64,000 bases of DNA, taken from Sepioteuthis lessoniana (taxonomy: Eukaryota > Mollusca > Cephalopoda > Myopsida > Loliginidae). Location: NCBI GenBank assembly GCA_963585895.1, contig CAUZXS010005839.1, positions 2,501 through 66,500 on the forward strand. Reading direction: 5' to 3'. Shown here in pieces: positions 10,516 through 21,103 of the stretch (positions are counted from its first letter, which is position 1; every line of letters starts with the position of its first letter). Both the position numbers and the translations under genes were made by a program. Under the pieces are notes generated by a model. That model was not told where the DNA came from, made no database searches, and worked only from the letters and a program-made list of their open reading frames with translations.

Positions 10516-10974
10516 TGTTGAATCACGAAATACACTTGTAGTCAATAGCTTAGCTAAGGCCAAAACAAGTGACTCCTCCATGAAAGACGGGAACTATTTA
10601 TGGCACATTGGGAGATTCCACCGTGCACACATGAGCCAGTCAATTCCTTAGATTGTGATTGGCTGGATCATCTCATTGGATATGCTTGTTCATAAATACC
10701 AACCCTCAGTCCAGCTCAAGCTATTTGTCTTGTGAATAGGGTACCTCTGGTGGTGTAACGGTTAGCAAGCTAGACTAGTAAACCTGCACGAGCGAGTTCG
10801 AGTCTTGCTGGACGCCCCATTCATTCGGCCTTGTGCCACATCAAAGCAAAGAGCTTTGTAAATTACATTTGTCTTGTAAATAAGCTGGACCGCTGGTAAG
10901 TGTTGCTGTTATTATTATCACTATTATTGCTGTTGTGTGTTGTTGCCTTCTACAGATCTTTTGTTTATTCTACA
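10516..10974 (+). mobile_element. Solo LTR (TGTTG...CTACA family) with 5-bp duplication ATATG
   Basis: TGTTGAATCACG opens and TTTATTCTACA closes the insertion, which is flanked by perfect ATATG duplications (10511-10515 and 10975-10979). Relatives with similar ends lie at 12740-13002 and, reversed, at 32022-32332. They share GCTGGTAAGTGTTG-like and TTCTACA-like 3' motifs. It is a fossil LTR without internal region, enlarged by a SINE D insertion. Confidence 0.75.
10739..10864 (+). mobile_element. SINE D copy inside the LTR
   Basis: The head GGTGTAACGGTTAGCAAG and B box GAGTTCGAGTCTTGC are tRNA-like. The 3' part reads GGCCTTGTGCCACATC and then AGAGCTTTGTAAAT. It matches the 128-bp copy at 60395-60522, which defines the ends of the family. 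Confidence 0.85.
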
Positions 10975-11002
10975 ATATGTAATACTAATAATTTATACAC
11001 AA

Positions 11003-11247
11003 TGAGTAGATTGTTTGCCAATGGTCCGGGAGACTGGGGTTCAATTCCAGATTGAGTCATACCAAAGACTCAAAAAATGGTACTTGATTCTGCCTTGCTT
11101 AACACTCGGCATTATAAGGTATAGATTAAGGGTAAAGTGGAGCAATCCAGGGAATGGAGTAGCAGCCTCTCCTACATCTCAGTGTAGTAGCAATTGAAAA
11201 GGGAGCCTTCGGGTCCCTTTAAACGAAGGTTGTCAACTTTACTTTTT
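11003..11247 (+). mobile_element. SINE A copy
   Basis: ATGAGTAGATTGTTTGCC, GGTTCAATTCCAGA and the 3' block CAGTGTAGTAGC...GGGAGCCTTCGGGT are the family landmarks. It is inserted in a C element. Confidence 0.88.
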
Positions 11248-11342
11248 TCTATTTAATAATAATCATTTGTTTGCTCAGTTATATAGTTTCACGTATTCCT
11301 GTCTAATACAAATAACTGATTGGAAATTATTGGGAATACTTA

Positions 11343-11590
11343 AACATACTCTTGGCATAATGGTTATCTTAGAAAATGGATTTGCAAGCTGTATTGAGAT
11401 CCTGTATGAGACTCTTTGCCTTTCATTTTCCTACTAATACTCTCAGGAAAGGTATGGATCCCTATCTTTCATCACCAGCTATAATTAAAGAGTAGGGCAG
11501 ACTAGGCTCTTGAGTCTTGGTAAAGCAACCAGTCTAGGAAAAGGAAAGAACTCTGAATTCTGTTCTGGGCTAGCAACACCACTCCCTAAA
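11343..11590 (+). mobile_element. SINE B copy
   Basis: TTGGCATAATGGTTATCTTAG and the weak B box are head remnants. GGAAAGGTATGGATCC is the central segment, and GCAACCAGTCTAGG with GAACTCTGAATTC mark the body. The distal tail diverges after about 11590. Confidence 0.75.
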
Positions 11591-11837
11591 AACCATGCTT
11601 GGTACTAAAGCTGCAGCACCATGACAGTCATTGTGTGGCTGAAGCACTATGCCCCTAAATTTGGGGGATATTTCCATTTACACTCATTTCCTTGTTCAAG
11701 ACTTCCTTTTCCTATCCTGTCTTTGTGAGTGGGAGGGCATCAACCCATAATTTTTGACCTTGCTTCATATCTTGCTTATAGCAGAGGGGTTAAGTAATGT
11801 ATTTTTTGTTAGAGAGAGGTATGTGTGTTTGGAGGTG

Positions 11838-12078
11838 AGGGTGTACATCTTTCTCTCTCTCTTTCTGTATGTATGCCTCTCATTTGCTTTCTTTGTCTGT
11901 CTGATTCTCACTTTTTCTTTGTCTTTGTTTATGTGAGACTCTCTATCTTTCTTTGTCTGTCTGTCTTTCTCTGTTTGAGCATCTCTCTTTTTGTCTCTGT
12001 TGCTTACTGTGTGTGTGTGTGTGAGTATATATCCCCACCATCTCTCTCTCTCTGTTTCTGTTTTACTCTCTCTATTTG

Positions 12079-12115
<37 letters not shown>
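11838..12115. repeat. (CT)n-rich tract
   Basis: A degenerate pyrimidine-rich microsatellite with a short (GT)n island near 12010-12023. Coding-looking frames are artefacts. Confidence 0.9.
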
Positions 12116-12116
<1 letters not shown>

Positions 12117-12624
12117 TGTATAAGAGGCAAAGTAATCAGATTGTGCATTCTAGCAAGTTTAAGATAGACTTTTAGGATTTAACTATTCAGGAAAAAATTT
12201 ATTTATTCATTTTGATGCTTGTATAGAATTAAAAAAAATTATTTTTAAAAAATAAAGAAAGAAAAAAGAAAAAATTTCATTAAATAACATAGAACTAGAA
12301 TATTTTTAAAGTCAACATTTACTTTTTATCAACACAGCAAATCTAAAAAAAAAAACGTAAGCCTCAGTTAAAAATGATTTAACTTTTTGTTTCTTTTTTA
12401 GTCTGTGTAAGCTCATTGCACTATCTAAGCTATCTTTAACTAGAAAGAAAAACATCTCTGCATTTATTCTACAAACTGTAAAGTCTTTTGTTCAAAATGC
12501 CACAGAATTTTATACCAAACTTTAAACCTTTACAGTGTTTCTGCAATCCAAATATAAGTAAATTTTCTAATATTTCTGGTTCTTAGAGAAAATCTAGAAG
12601 GTAGACATGTAATAATAATAATGT
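12116..12624. other. Unassigned A/T-rich sequence
   Basis: Homopolymer-rich, no gene or repeat recognised. Confidence 0.55.
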
Positions 12625-13212
12625 ATTTTCACTAACCCCTCTACACAGGCAGGATGTGACAGAAGGTGAATTTTTATGTAGAGTTTAATAGATCTTGTCG
12701 AAGTTTTGTTGTATATAATACTCAAATGTAGTTCACACATGTTGAATTATGCACCAAGGTGAATACGGGCTTGAAGGGAAGATTATATGCACATCAGGGC
12801 ATTCCACGATGTGCAGGTAGTCTAGTCCATAGCCTGGGCAGGGATTGGCTGCCAGCCTATGCTAGCATGCATATATACTGGCTCATTGACATATATTCAT
12901 TCATTGACATATTTTTATCCACCAGCCAGATGCCAGCCAGTCCACCGAGCCAGTAAGTGTTGTTATTATTTTATCCTGAACGTTAGAGCAGTGGCTTCTT
13001 CAAATCTGACTTAGACTATGTACATAACCAAGGTTAAAGAATCCAGTCTGCCCAACTATTTACCCATAATTGGGGGAAGAATAATTAAATTCCTACTTTT
13101 CCCTAGAGTATTAGCACTATGTAAATTGCAAATAGTCACATCGAGGATTTGAACTCATGTCACTCTGTCCATTTCTAGTGACAATAACCATTATACAACA
13201 GTGTATCCTTCC
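12625..13212 (-). mobile_element. SINE B copy split by an LTR
   Basis: The B 3' end lies at 12625-12690 (CAGGCAGGATGTGACAG) and the remainder at about 13005-13212 (AAGAATCCAGTCTGCCC, GAGGATTTGAACTCATG, ACAATAACCATTATAC). Between them lies the LTR-like insertion 12740-13002. Confidence 0.75.
12740..13002 (+). mobile_element. LTR relic of the TGTTG...CTACA family
   Basis: It opens TGTTGAATTATGCACC, contains ATATATACTGGCTC and CCGAGCCAGTAAGTGTTG, and closes near GCAGTGGCTTCTTCA, like the LTRs at 10516 and 32022. The flanking duplication is not convincing. It is an old, degraded fossil. Confidence 0.6.
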
Positions 13213-13432
13213 ATGAAATAGTAATATTATAATGTTATTATGAGTCTTTCTGCAACCAAAACAATGTCACCACTAACATCACAATTCCCACTGTTATTTA
13301 TGTCATATTCTCAATGATTATTAAATAATCATTATTTGATCTCATTTGGAGTCTTACTTATTAATAATCTTTATAAAAGTCTACCTGACTTAGATTGGAC
13401 TCATAGCAACCCATAACATGTTATGAAAGGAT

Positions 13433-13982
13433 TTATCTGACTTCACGCCTTGCCAGATTTGACACAAGGTCATTTTAATGTGTGTGTTGGGGGGCACACA
13501 TGAATAAAGACATGTGGCCATCACAGAAAAGGCTTGATCAGTGCAGAATTCCCCATTTTAGGGCACCTCAGTCACCATGTGATAAACTTAGCTCTGCCAA
13601 GCAGGTAATATCTGATGGTAAGGCCTCCTGGGATGCAGCAATCAACTTCATAGCACCCACTTGCCATTTGTGCCAGGTGACTCCTGGAAAACCAGAAGGC
13701 CAGTCTTTGGTGTTAGATATTTATCCAACCTTCCACCTGGTCAGATTTGACCCAAGGTCATTTTATTGTGGGGGGTCACACGTGAATCAAGATTCATGGC
13801 CAGCTGTCGTAAAAAATGCTTGATCCTGTCAGTATTCCTTATTTTTGAGGTACCTTAGGCTTCAAGTAACTCAGCACAGGATGGACCCCTGAGACCAGTT
13901 GATTCATCTTAACAACAGCCACCTGATACGAATGGCAGGTGGCCCCCAGAAAACCTAGGTAGGGATGAGCCCATGGGATTAA
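13433..13982 (+). repeat. F-related repeat, dimeric, inserted in block G
   Basis: There are two ~280-bp direct units, starting near 13445 and 13735. Both contain CAGATTTGAC, AAGGTCATTTTA and a CACACGTGAAT-like phrase, and both end in a CCACYTG...GGCAGGTGRC-type inverted pair. The family is unclassified. The paralogue near 59.7 kb lacks this DNA. Confidence 0.6.
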
Positions 13983-14103
13983 TTTGTTTAAAATCCTGCA
14001 ATGTGTGTTATATATCACTAAGAAATAAAAGTTTACACAGTATATGACATGAATAATTATCATGCTAATCTGAACAAAACTGGGTTTGATAAATGATTAC
14101 TTG

Positions 14104-14465
14104 ATATTTGTCTCTGCCTCCCACCTGACAGGACTTGACCAAGGTCAATGACCCGAAGGTTGGATTATAGTGGGGGTTAACGGAGGGAGAGACCGGGCAC
14201 AAGCGAAGACTCGAGCCCTGCTGGACTATGCTGGTCATTGGGTCACTTAGTGCAATGTGGACTTGATGAGCCTTGCTGGACATAGACTCAAACATGAGTC
14301 CAAGCATGGATGTCTGATTATAGCTTAAACTGGACTAAGAGGTCCAGTGCTATACAATACTTGTCAATGACATCATTGCCCACCTGAAGGTGGCCCAGCC
14401 GAAGCCAGGGGCTATTCAGCCTTGAATCTGTCCTTGAAATCATGGTGGAGGGACCGATATCTCCT
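14104..14465 (+). repeat. Repeat F copy inserted in block G
   Basis: It begins TATTTGTCTCTGCCTCCC, has GACAGGACTTGACC, ATGACCCGAAGG and GACTCGAGCCCTGCTGG, and ends near CTCCTCCAGGCTCA. Related copies are at 33480-33700 and 35425-35500. The GAGCCCTGC part could be a decayed B box, but I do not claim a tRNA origin. Confidence 0.6.
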
Positions 14466-14635
14466 CCAGGCTCAATGTTATTGATTTCTAATATTATTGT
14501 TTTATCCTCATATGTATCAAAGGCAATCCTGTATATAATTTTTTATCAAAATCAACTGAAATAAAATAAGTATAATCTTTTTATATGCATTCTTATTCAG
14601 TTTTGTTAGTCTTTCTAATTAAATGTAATGTTTTA

Positions 14636-15194
14636 TTACACAAATGAGTCAAAAGTTTTACAATATTGTAAGTTAGTGGTCTTTTACTGCACGTATATCA
14701 CAGCAGTTCAAGCCATAGAAGGTACCTCATGTTGTTTGTAATATTGTAGTAGGTGGTGTGCTGACATATTGTGTCTTGATTCAATCCATGTGATTGGTAT
14801 GCCACACGGATGAATGTACAGCATAGTCTAATTCAGGAACTTATGCTTTATGAGTTCAAACTAGGTCAAAACACCATGGAAGCAGCCAAAAAAATCCGTT
14901 GGGTGAAAGATGAAAACACAGCTGATCACAGTGCTGTGACCAGAGTGTTGAAAAAATTTTATTCGGTTTGCAAGAACCTCAACGATCAGTAAAGGTCAGG
15001 TAGGCCAATTACCATGGATTTCTGAGGCTATTTTCCAAGCCAGAGAGGCAAATTTGGTTGATACCAGGTAAGCTCTGCATCTCACGGTCCAGTATGGTCT
15101 GTCATCTTTATAACCTTGGCAAAAGCATTTGGATCATGTAAATTATTCATCATGTTACTGAAATATTGCAAAATTTTTGACTCATCTTTTGTAA
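14636..15194 (+). mobile_element. Internally deleted mariner with intact TIRs and TA duplication
   Basis: The ~32-bp terminal inverted repeats are the left end TTACACAAATGAGTCAAAAG (14636 onward) and the right end, whose complement reads TTACAAAAGATGAGTCAAAA. Each is followed by TTTT-R-CAATATT. TA dinucleotides flank both ends (14634-14635, 15195-15196), the signature of mariner insertion. At 559 bp it is well short of a full element (about 1.3 kb). Block G continues beyond the right end, supporting a clean insertion. Confidence 0.85.
14810..15170 (+). pseudogene. mariner transposase N-terminal relic
   Basis: The first open 60 residues contain 'LYEFKLGQNTMEAAKKI' and 'VTRVLKKFYSVCKNLNDQ', the helix-turn-helix DNA-binding region of mariner transposases. 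A decayed 'RSGRPITMD' linker follows in the same frame after a stop. A short 'CHLYNLGKS' piece comes soon after, and then the element ends. The catalytic DDD region is absent, so this copy could only be moved in trans. Confidence 0.8.
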
Positions 15195-15196
15195 TA

Positions 15197-15751
15197 ACAA
15201 TGTAGAAAAGATTTTTTTCTTTTAAGATATGATAAAAGTAAAATATATTAACAGACACTGCTGTTTTATTATTTTTTTGACTTTTTTATTTTTTTCCCTT
15301 TTAAATTTGTAAATTGTTTTTACGGAATTGATTTACTTAAAAAGTAAATCTAAAATGCCAAGTTGTGCTTCCTGCAATTGTTACAAGATGAATACATCCA
15401 ATTTGTACGAAAGAAAGAAGCCAAGCGCCATGCTCTTCAGCAGAACTGGCAAAGATGAATCACAGAGGTGGGGGGGTTCCAGGGGTTGGGTGGAAAGAGC
15501 TACATCTCTTCAAAAACCGTTATGTCGACTGCTTTTTCCCTCCACCTTCAAAGGGAGATGAAAACTGAGAACAGCAACAAATTCCTCGCCCTCATCTTAG
15601 AACAAAGAGACAGATTTTTCTTCTTTTTTTTTTTTTCAAATGTACAAAAAAATTGTGAACCACCTTTCTATTACTTACAGCTCATTTCACTTATGCCTAA
15701 ACTGAATTCAGAAGATGAAATTTTTATTTTACCCTGATAACGCACTCTATT

Positions 15752-15753
<2 letters not shown>
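15197..15753. other. Unassigned, with a somewhat GC-richer patch at 15390-15620
   Basis: The patch has overlapping short open frames, none recognisable, and is followed by a T-tract. It could be exon debris or an unknown repeat; nothing firm can be said. Confidence 0.35.

Positions 15754-15787
<34 letters not shown>
15754..15787. repeat. (TA)n microsatellite
   Basis: Uninterrupted TA run. The following 15790-16157 holds no recognised feature. Confidence 0.95.
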
Positions 15788-15789
<2 letters not shown>

Positions 15790-16157
15790 CCTACCACACA
15801 CAAACACACTTTTTCTCACCACCAAAACTGGTTCAAAAATGTCTCCTAAGTCTTATATACAAAGTTTATGTTAATGATTGGTTAATCTTAATACAAGACA
15901 CCATAGACTCCTGGTACTTGTAAAACTGCAATATTGGTACTGAGCCTTTCTATCATTTCTGCAAGAATGTCTTGAAAAAATCATATAGAAACATTATATT
16001 CATATTCGCCATCTAGGTAAGAGTAAATTTCAATCATTTTTTTGAATTTTTTACCAAACAAGTAAAACCCAAAAGTACATGTGCAACTTACTAGAATTCA
16101 CTTCACAACCCTATTTCTTCAGATTTTCCCTCTACCAATTACAAAACACTGAAAGCC

Positions 16158-16838
16158 TATTTGGCTAGGTCTGTAAAATACACCAACTGCAACTTTGCAG
16201 AGGGGTAGGACCCCCTAGTGAGTGTCCTGATATATGACACAAAACAATTTGATGGTGAGGCTCCTCTAATGCTGGAGCTTTGGTGAATGTGAATACCCCT
16301 TCATTGGTATTACTCCCAGGTCCATTCTGACTTGGAGTGGTATTACTTGTCATGGTCCCATTTATGGATTAAATAGAACTGTTTAATTATTTACTATACT
16401 TGAAACTATATCACTGTGTGCAAACAAATAAGCTGTGGCTCATTTAAAAAATAATGTTACCTACAAAGTATAACACTTAAAAATGATTTATAAACAGGAT
16501 TTGACATTAAATAACCTTTTAGTGGTGATTTGCCATTTAAACTAATACCCTAACTTAACCAAATACTTGAAACCATTTAACTGTGTGTAAAGAAATGATT
16601 TGTATTAAGTTAAATGTGAATACTTGATAAATAGAATTTCTAATGTTAAATAGCGATGCTTGGAACCATTTAACTATATGCAAACAAATGAGTTCTGTCT
16701 CATTTTAAAAAAAAATGTTGCCTAAGGACTATTCATTTACAAATCATAAATATCTAATATATCAAAACAGGATTTGGCATTAATTAACCTACAAGAGTTG
16801 ATATGTCATAAAACACATCTAACTAACCAAATAAATTC
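16158..16838 (+). mobile_element. Element C, near full length
   Basis: It runs from GGCTAGGTCTGTAAAATACA through GGTAGGACCCCC, TCTAATGCTGGAGC and GGTCCATTCTGACTTGG. Three or so ACCATTTAACTGTGTG modules follow, then the tail GATTTGGCATTAATTAACC and GAGTTGATATGTCATAAAAC. Confidence 0.8.
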
Positions 16839-16839
16839 T

Positions 16840-16876
16840 GATGTTACCATTCTTAATACAAATAATTGGCTGACAG

Positions 16877-16920
<44 letters not shown>

Positions 16921-17085
16921 AGCATTCCTATCTAATACAAATAATTTTCAAACAACTCTATTTAACCCAAAGATGGAATCTTAACAGGTACAACTACTTT
17001 AAGTCAGAGTGGACTTGAGAGTGATGAAGAGGTAACTCTGCACTACCCTGACGTCCAGAACTGGAGCCTTGCCAGTGGAGGCCAT
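16840..17085 (-). mobile_element. Element C, reverse copy tail-to-tail with the previous one
   Basis: The reverse-complement C includes a (TA)n expansion at 16878-16919, CAAGCATTCCTATC and CCAAAGATGGAATC, and ends near TCCAGAACTGGAGCC. With the preceding copy it makes a large imperfect inverted repeat. Confidence 0.72.
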
Positions 17086-17190
17086 TGATCACTGCTTACT
17101 TTTGTTACAGGGTAACTCATCAAGTTTCTTATTATTAATGATATTTGAATTTTTAATTGCTTTCTTAAAAATGAAAACTCATTCCATGGG

Positions 17191-17312
17191 AGGGTACCAC
17201 ATATGGGGTAATGGTTATTAAGCTATATTAGCAGACTATTGTTTGTAAGTTTGCTTCTCATTGGGTGTCCATACTTCTGGCAACAGATAAACTTTGTAAA
17301 TAACAACAAAAT
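17191..17312 (+). mobile_element. SINE D, degraded copy
   Basis: GGTAATGGTTATTAAGC, TTGCTTCTCATTGGGTG and ATAAACTTTGTAAAT align with SINE D head, B-box region and 3' end. Confidence 0.65.
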
Positions 17313-17765
17313 GAGGCCATTGAACTACAGAATTGAATGAAAATTTACTTGGTCATTCCATAAGATTATTCCTGATCATTAATTTTAATTGGGATTATTC
17401 CTCATTGTTCAAGTAATGACCAACTGATTGATTGAGTTTAATGGCATGTCATCCCATTTAGGATTATTTGAAGCCTAGATGTTCGAGAATTGTATCCATT
17501 ATGCATTTGTATTTACAATTTTGGTGTAGTTTTTTTCTTAAAAGTGTTTTGTACACAGTTATGCGATCGCACATATTCCCATCTTATACAGATAATTTGT
17601 ACATAATTGTATGGTTTCAAATATTCTTATCTAATGCAAATATTTACTTGGTTTCAAGTAATTATTTTTATTTATTAATACTCTCTTATTTGCATAATAA
17701 TAATTAGTAAAAAAAATTATGATTTAAAGTAACTCTTCTTAATACAAATAATTTACAGCTATATG

Positions 17766-17991
17766 TGTTGTGGTGTTTAGGGGTCAAAATGAAGACACAC
17801 AGACAAGAAAAGTAGGTTAAAACAATATTTTACAATAACAGAACAAATATACAGAATACAGGTGTTATACAACAGTTTGGAATGTTCTTCTGGTACTGTT
17901 AGGCAGCTTGGAGGTTATCTCTCCAAGTGTCAAGTAGTCAGTATATATTGAGGAGGAATAGCCCATTGCCATGTCGGCAGGTACCATAACA
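17766..17991 (-). mobile_element. Solo LTR, 226 bp, sister of 8455-8680
   Basis: The ends TGTTGTGGTG and CCATAACA and the length of exactly 226 bp match the copy at 8455. The flanking 5-mers ATATG and ACATG look like a target duplication. It is a fossil LTR inside a C element. Confidence 0.72.
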
Positions 17992-18019
17992 ACATGGTAT
18001 CAAGAATTCCTTTCTGGAC

Positions 18020-18282
18020 CAGACCATTGGCCTAATGAGTAGAGTGTTCGCTAATGGTCCAGGAAACTGGGGTTCGATCGCAGGTCGAGTCATACCAAAG
18101 ACTCAAAAAATGGTTCTTGATGCCACCTTACTTAACACTCAGCTTTATAAGGTAAGGATCAAAGGTAAAGTGAAGCAATCCAGGGAATGGAGTAGCGCCC
18201 TCCCCTACACCTCAGTGTAGTAGCTATTGAAAAAGGAGCCTTCCGGTCACCTTTGACAAAGGTCGCCAACTTTACTTTTATT
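18020..18282 (+). mobile_element. SINE A, well preserved
   Basis: The A box TGGCCTAATGAGTAGAGTG and B box GGGTTCGATCGCAGG are close to pol III consensus. The 3' end GGTCGCCAACTTTACTTTT is complete. Confidence 0.9.
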
Positions 18283-18535
18283 CCTATCAAATAAAAATGA
18301 TTTTTCAACTGTTCTATTTGACAATAAATGGGACTCTAATATATCCTATCAGTCTGGTTCAGAGTGGACCTGGAAGTAATGACAATGAAGAGGTACTCTA
18401 CGCATGTCAGAGCTCCAAAATTGGAGCTTCACTATTAGGGGGTCTTTTGTGTTATTCTTAGGACACCCTATTTGGCTGGGGTATTTTACTCCTCTGCTGA
18501 GGATACAAATATATTCTCAGCCTAACAAACAAGAT

Positions 18536-18985
18536 GAGTAACTAACTAACCAGGTGAGTTGGTTGTAAACATAAAAAAACAATTAGAACTTCAAAGTTGA
18601 AATAAAATATTGTTATGTATTAGATGTTCAGAGAAAGAAAATTAGCACTTATTAGCAGGGAGAATGTTGACACCCTCTGGTGATTAATGCTGACCCCCTT
18701 TTTGAACCTTGAAAGGGAAATAAAACATAGATGACAGGTTGACTGTTAGCTACAAGACACAAAGGTGTTCAAGGGCAGGTGAATGAAGTCTGAAGGTGTT
18801 GAAGTCATGGTGACACGATGCAATTTTGGAAGATGTGTGGGCGGATAGTTGAAATGTGTGAATGATACAAAATGCATTAAAAGAAGCACAGAACTGAGTG
18901 TCAACCAAATGTTCAGAATTATTTCCCACTGTCGACTAAGCACAACCCTCTCTGACACTTTTCATTTCACTTTCAGCTTATTCTC
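18536..18985. other. Unassigned sequence
   Basis: No recognisable feature; a 70-residue minus-strand frame has no family resemblance. Confidence 0.5.
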
Positions 18986-19535
18986 TCAGTGGAGCCGAGA
19001 ATAATGACAACTGCATCTCCTGGAGAGGGGTAGGGCCACCCATAAAGATTGTCTTAAGTATGTCAAAAACGGCATCTGCAAGTGAGGCTCCAGTTCTGGG
19101 GATCTGGGGAGTGTAGAGTCACCTCCATCTAGTTATTACTCCCATGTTCACTCAGACCTGGAGTGGTAGTACTTGTTAGGGTCTCATCTGCAGGTCAAAT
19201 AGATTTGTTTAAAAATTATTTGTGTTCAACAGGAATGTTTAAAATAAAATAATTGCTTGTAAACAAATGATTTATATTATAATTATTATTAAATTGAAAT
19301 ATGTACTTTCAATCATATAAGTGTGTATAAATTATTAGTATTAGATAGGAAAACTTTAACCCATTCAACTGTGTGCAAATTATTTGTATTAGATAGAAAT
19401 ACTTGATATCATATAACTCAGTGCCAAAATTTCTTCAAGAACAACTAGAAAAAATGTAAATATGAATGTACAATGAATGTAATTCCCTAACCTCTAGGCA
19501 TAGAATAACCTTAAGGAGGTTATCATACCATTGAA
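18986..19535 (+). mobile_element. Element C copy
   Basis: GGGGTAGGGCCACCC, GAGGCTCCAGTTCTGGGG, CAGACCTGGAGTGGTAG and GGTCAAATAGATTTG mark it, followed by several AACTGTGTGCAAATTAT modules. Confidence 0.75.
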
Positions 19536-20799
19536 AAATCAATCAATCCCTTTCTATTACATAATCTGTGTTAGTATGTATATGGTATATATTTGCATTC
19601 CCATATATATTTATATATTAGTATGTGCACTATTGGATAGCCGATATAATGAATCTTATCAAAACAATTTGAAAACAATGTACAATCTATTGATACTTGG
19701 TTGGGTATCCATTAGAATCAGATGTTTTTTCTCTTATTACCACTGACTTCCTTTTTCATGATATTTTCCTGTTTTCTAATATATTTTGAGGAAAACATCA
19801 ATTGATGAATGATGGTGATTCAATTTCCTTTGCAATATCACATAGCGACAATCCACACCCATTGTATGCTACAATTTGACCATTTTCAAATCTCAAACAA
19901 CTAATATAAAAAAAAATTGTCACTTTTCACGACAACGAAGGGAATTTTGACAACAATAATCATGGAAAATAATCACTTCCTCTGTCTAAGTCATTCAAGT
20001 TTGATTAAAATTTGTGGCTATTATAAAAAATGGTTTAGTGTTTTTTCATGTTTTTTTTTTGTTTTTTTGTATCAAATACTGTATTCAATAATCTATAAAA
20101 TATACTCGTCAAAATTAAGCACGACTTATGTAGGAATTTTTTTGACAATTTAAAACTGAACAAAAATTCAAAGAAATTGAATAACTATTGACTTTTTTTT
20201 TTTGTTATTTAAATTTAATGAGAACTTTTTAATTTGAAGGGTTTGAATATCCCTCAAACTGACATTTTTTAGTAGATGTTGAAATGACCCATTGATATTT
20301 TTATTTACAATCATCTCTTATTGATGTTTTTCTTTTATTTCCAGGTAAGTCTTGGATGATTTACAGTTTTGAATATTTGTATGGGGAAGCTCTGATGTTC
20401 AAATTTTTCTACAGTTTCTCCTCAGGTATGTTCTTTCGTGGCTTCCTCATATTTCGTACGAAAAACATTTAAGGAATGAATGAACATATTTTAAAATAAG
20501 GAATCTAGAATATTGTTATTAAATCAGGAATTTTAGAATCAGGAATATAGAATATTGGAATTAAACCTGGAATCTGAGAATTAGCATTCTAGAATATTGG
20601 AATTAAATATCAAAATTTTAAAGGATCTAGAGTTGGACTGGTTAACCTATGACATTCATGCCCAGGACTGTATATAAAAACATTTTATCAGCATGTGTAG
20701 AGATAAAATATTTAGTTAATGAATTACAAAAATATTGCCTTGAATAATTTTTGTTTTATACTTGCCAGTTATAATTTAAGGATCCATCTATATATATAT
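19536..20799. other. Unassigned AT-rich sequence
   Basis: No gene or repeat seen except a degenerate GGAATCTAGAATATTG-like motif repeated about four times at 20495-20610. Confidence 0.5.
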
Positions 20800-21057
20800 C
20801 TCATTGACCTAATGAGTAGAGTGTTCGACAATGGTCCGGGAGACCTGGGTTCAATCCCAGGTCGCATCATACCAAAGACTTTAAAAATGGTACTTGATAC
20901 CTCCTTGCTTAACACTCAGCAATATAAGGTACGTATTAAGGATAAAGTGGAGCAATCCAGGGAAAGGAGTAGCGCACTCCCCTACACCTCCGTGTAGTAG
21001 CTATTGAAAAGGGCACCTTCTGGTTGCCCTCGACTACAGTCGCCAACTTTACTTTTA
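20800..21057 (+). mobile_element. SINE A copy
   Basis: The head TGACCTAATGAGTAGAGTG, B box GGGTTCAATCCCAGG and 3' end CGCCAACTTTACTTTTACTT are intact. It is followed by (TA)n at 21059-21083 and a T-tract. Confidence 0.9.
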
Positions 21058-21061
21058 CTTA

Positions 21062-21103
<42 letters not shown>

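Larger units (their letters stand above)
10250..11345 (-). mobile_element. Element C copy with three nested insertions
   Basis: The reverse-complement C sequence is present at 10250-10515 (tail GGTTTGGTTTATTGAATGG), 10975-11002 and 11248-11340 (ATATAGTTTCACGTATTCC). It is split by a solo LTR (10516-10974) and by a SINE A (11003-11247). The LTR carries a SINE D. Order of events: C first, LTR and SINE A later, SINE D after the LTR. Confidence 0.75.
13220..14635 (+). repeat. Block G: paralogue of 59528-59998, interrupted by repeats
   Basis: Segments 13220-13432, 13983-14103 and 14466-14635 align in order with the uninterrupted stretch 59528-59998. Shared landmarks are TGTTATTTATGTCATATT, AGAAATAAAAGTTTACAC and TTATTGATTTCTAATATTA. 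The gaps are filled by F-type repeats. Identity is roughly three-quarters by eye. It may be an old duplication or a low-copy dispersed repeat; no open frame is evident. Confidence 0.7.
17432..18535 (-). mobile_element. Element C split by an LTR and a SINE A
   Basis: Reverse-complement C parts lie at 17432-17760, 17997-18012 and 18283-18535 (AAATGGGACTCTAATATATC, GGAAGTAATGACAATGAAG). The junction CAGCTATATG plus GTATCAAGAATTCC restores the C consensus when the LTR is ignored. ATTCCT occurs on both sides of the SINE A and may be its target duplication. Confidence 0.75.

Noticed and set aside
15328-15737. Two overlapping frames of 77 and 89 residues
   Set aside because: They are short, overlapping and unrecognised, and run into a homopolymer; kept only as an unassigned patch.
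18024-18100. tRNA gene
   Set aside because: The A and B boxes are convincing, but the sequence continues into the SINE A body shared by about fourteen copies, and no proper acceptor stem closes. SINE B, D and E heads were rejected for the same reason.
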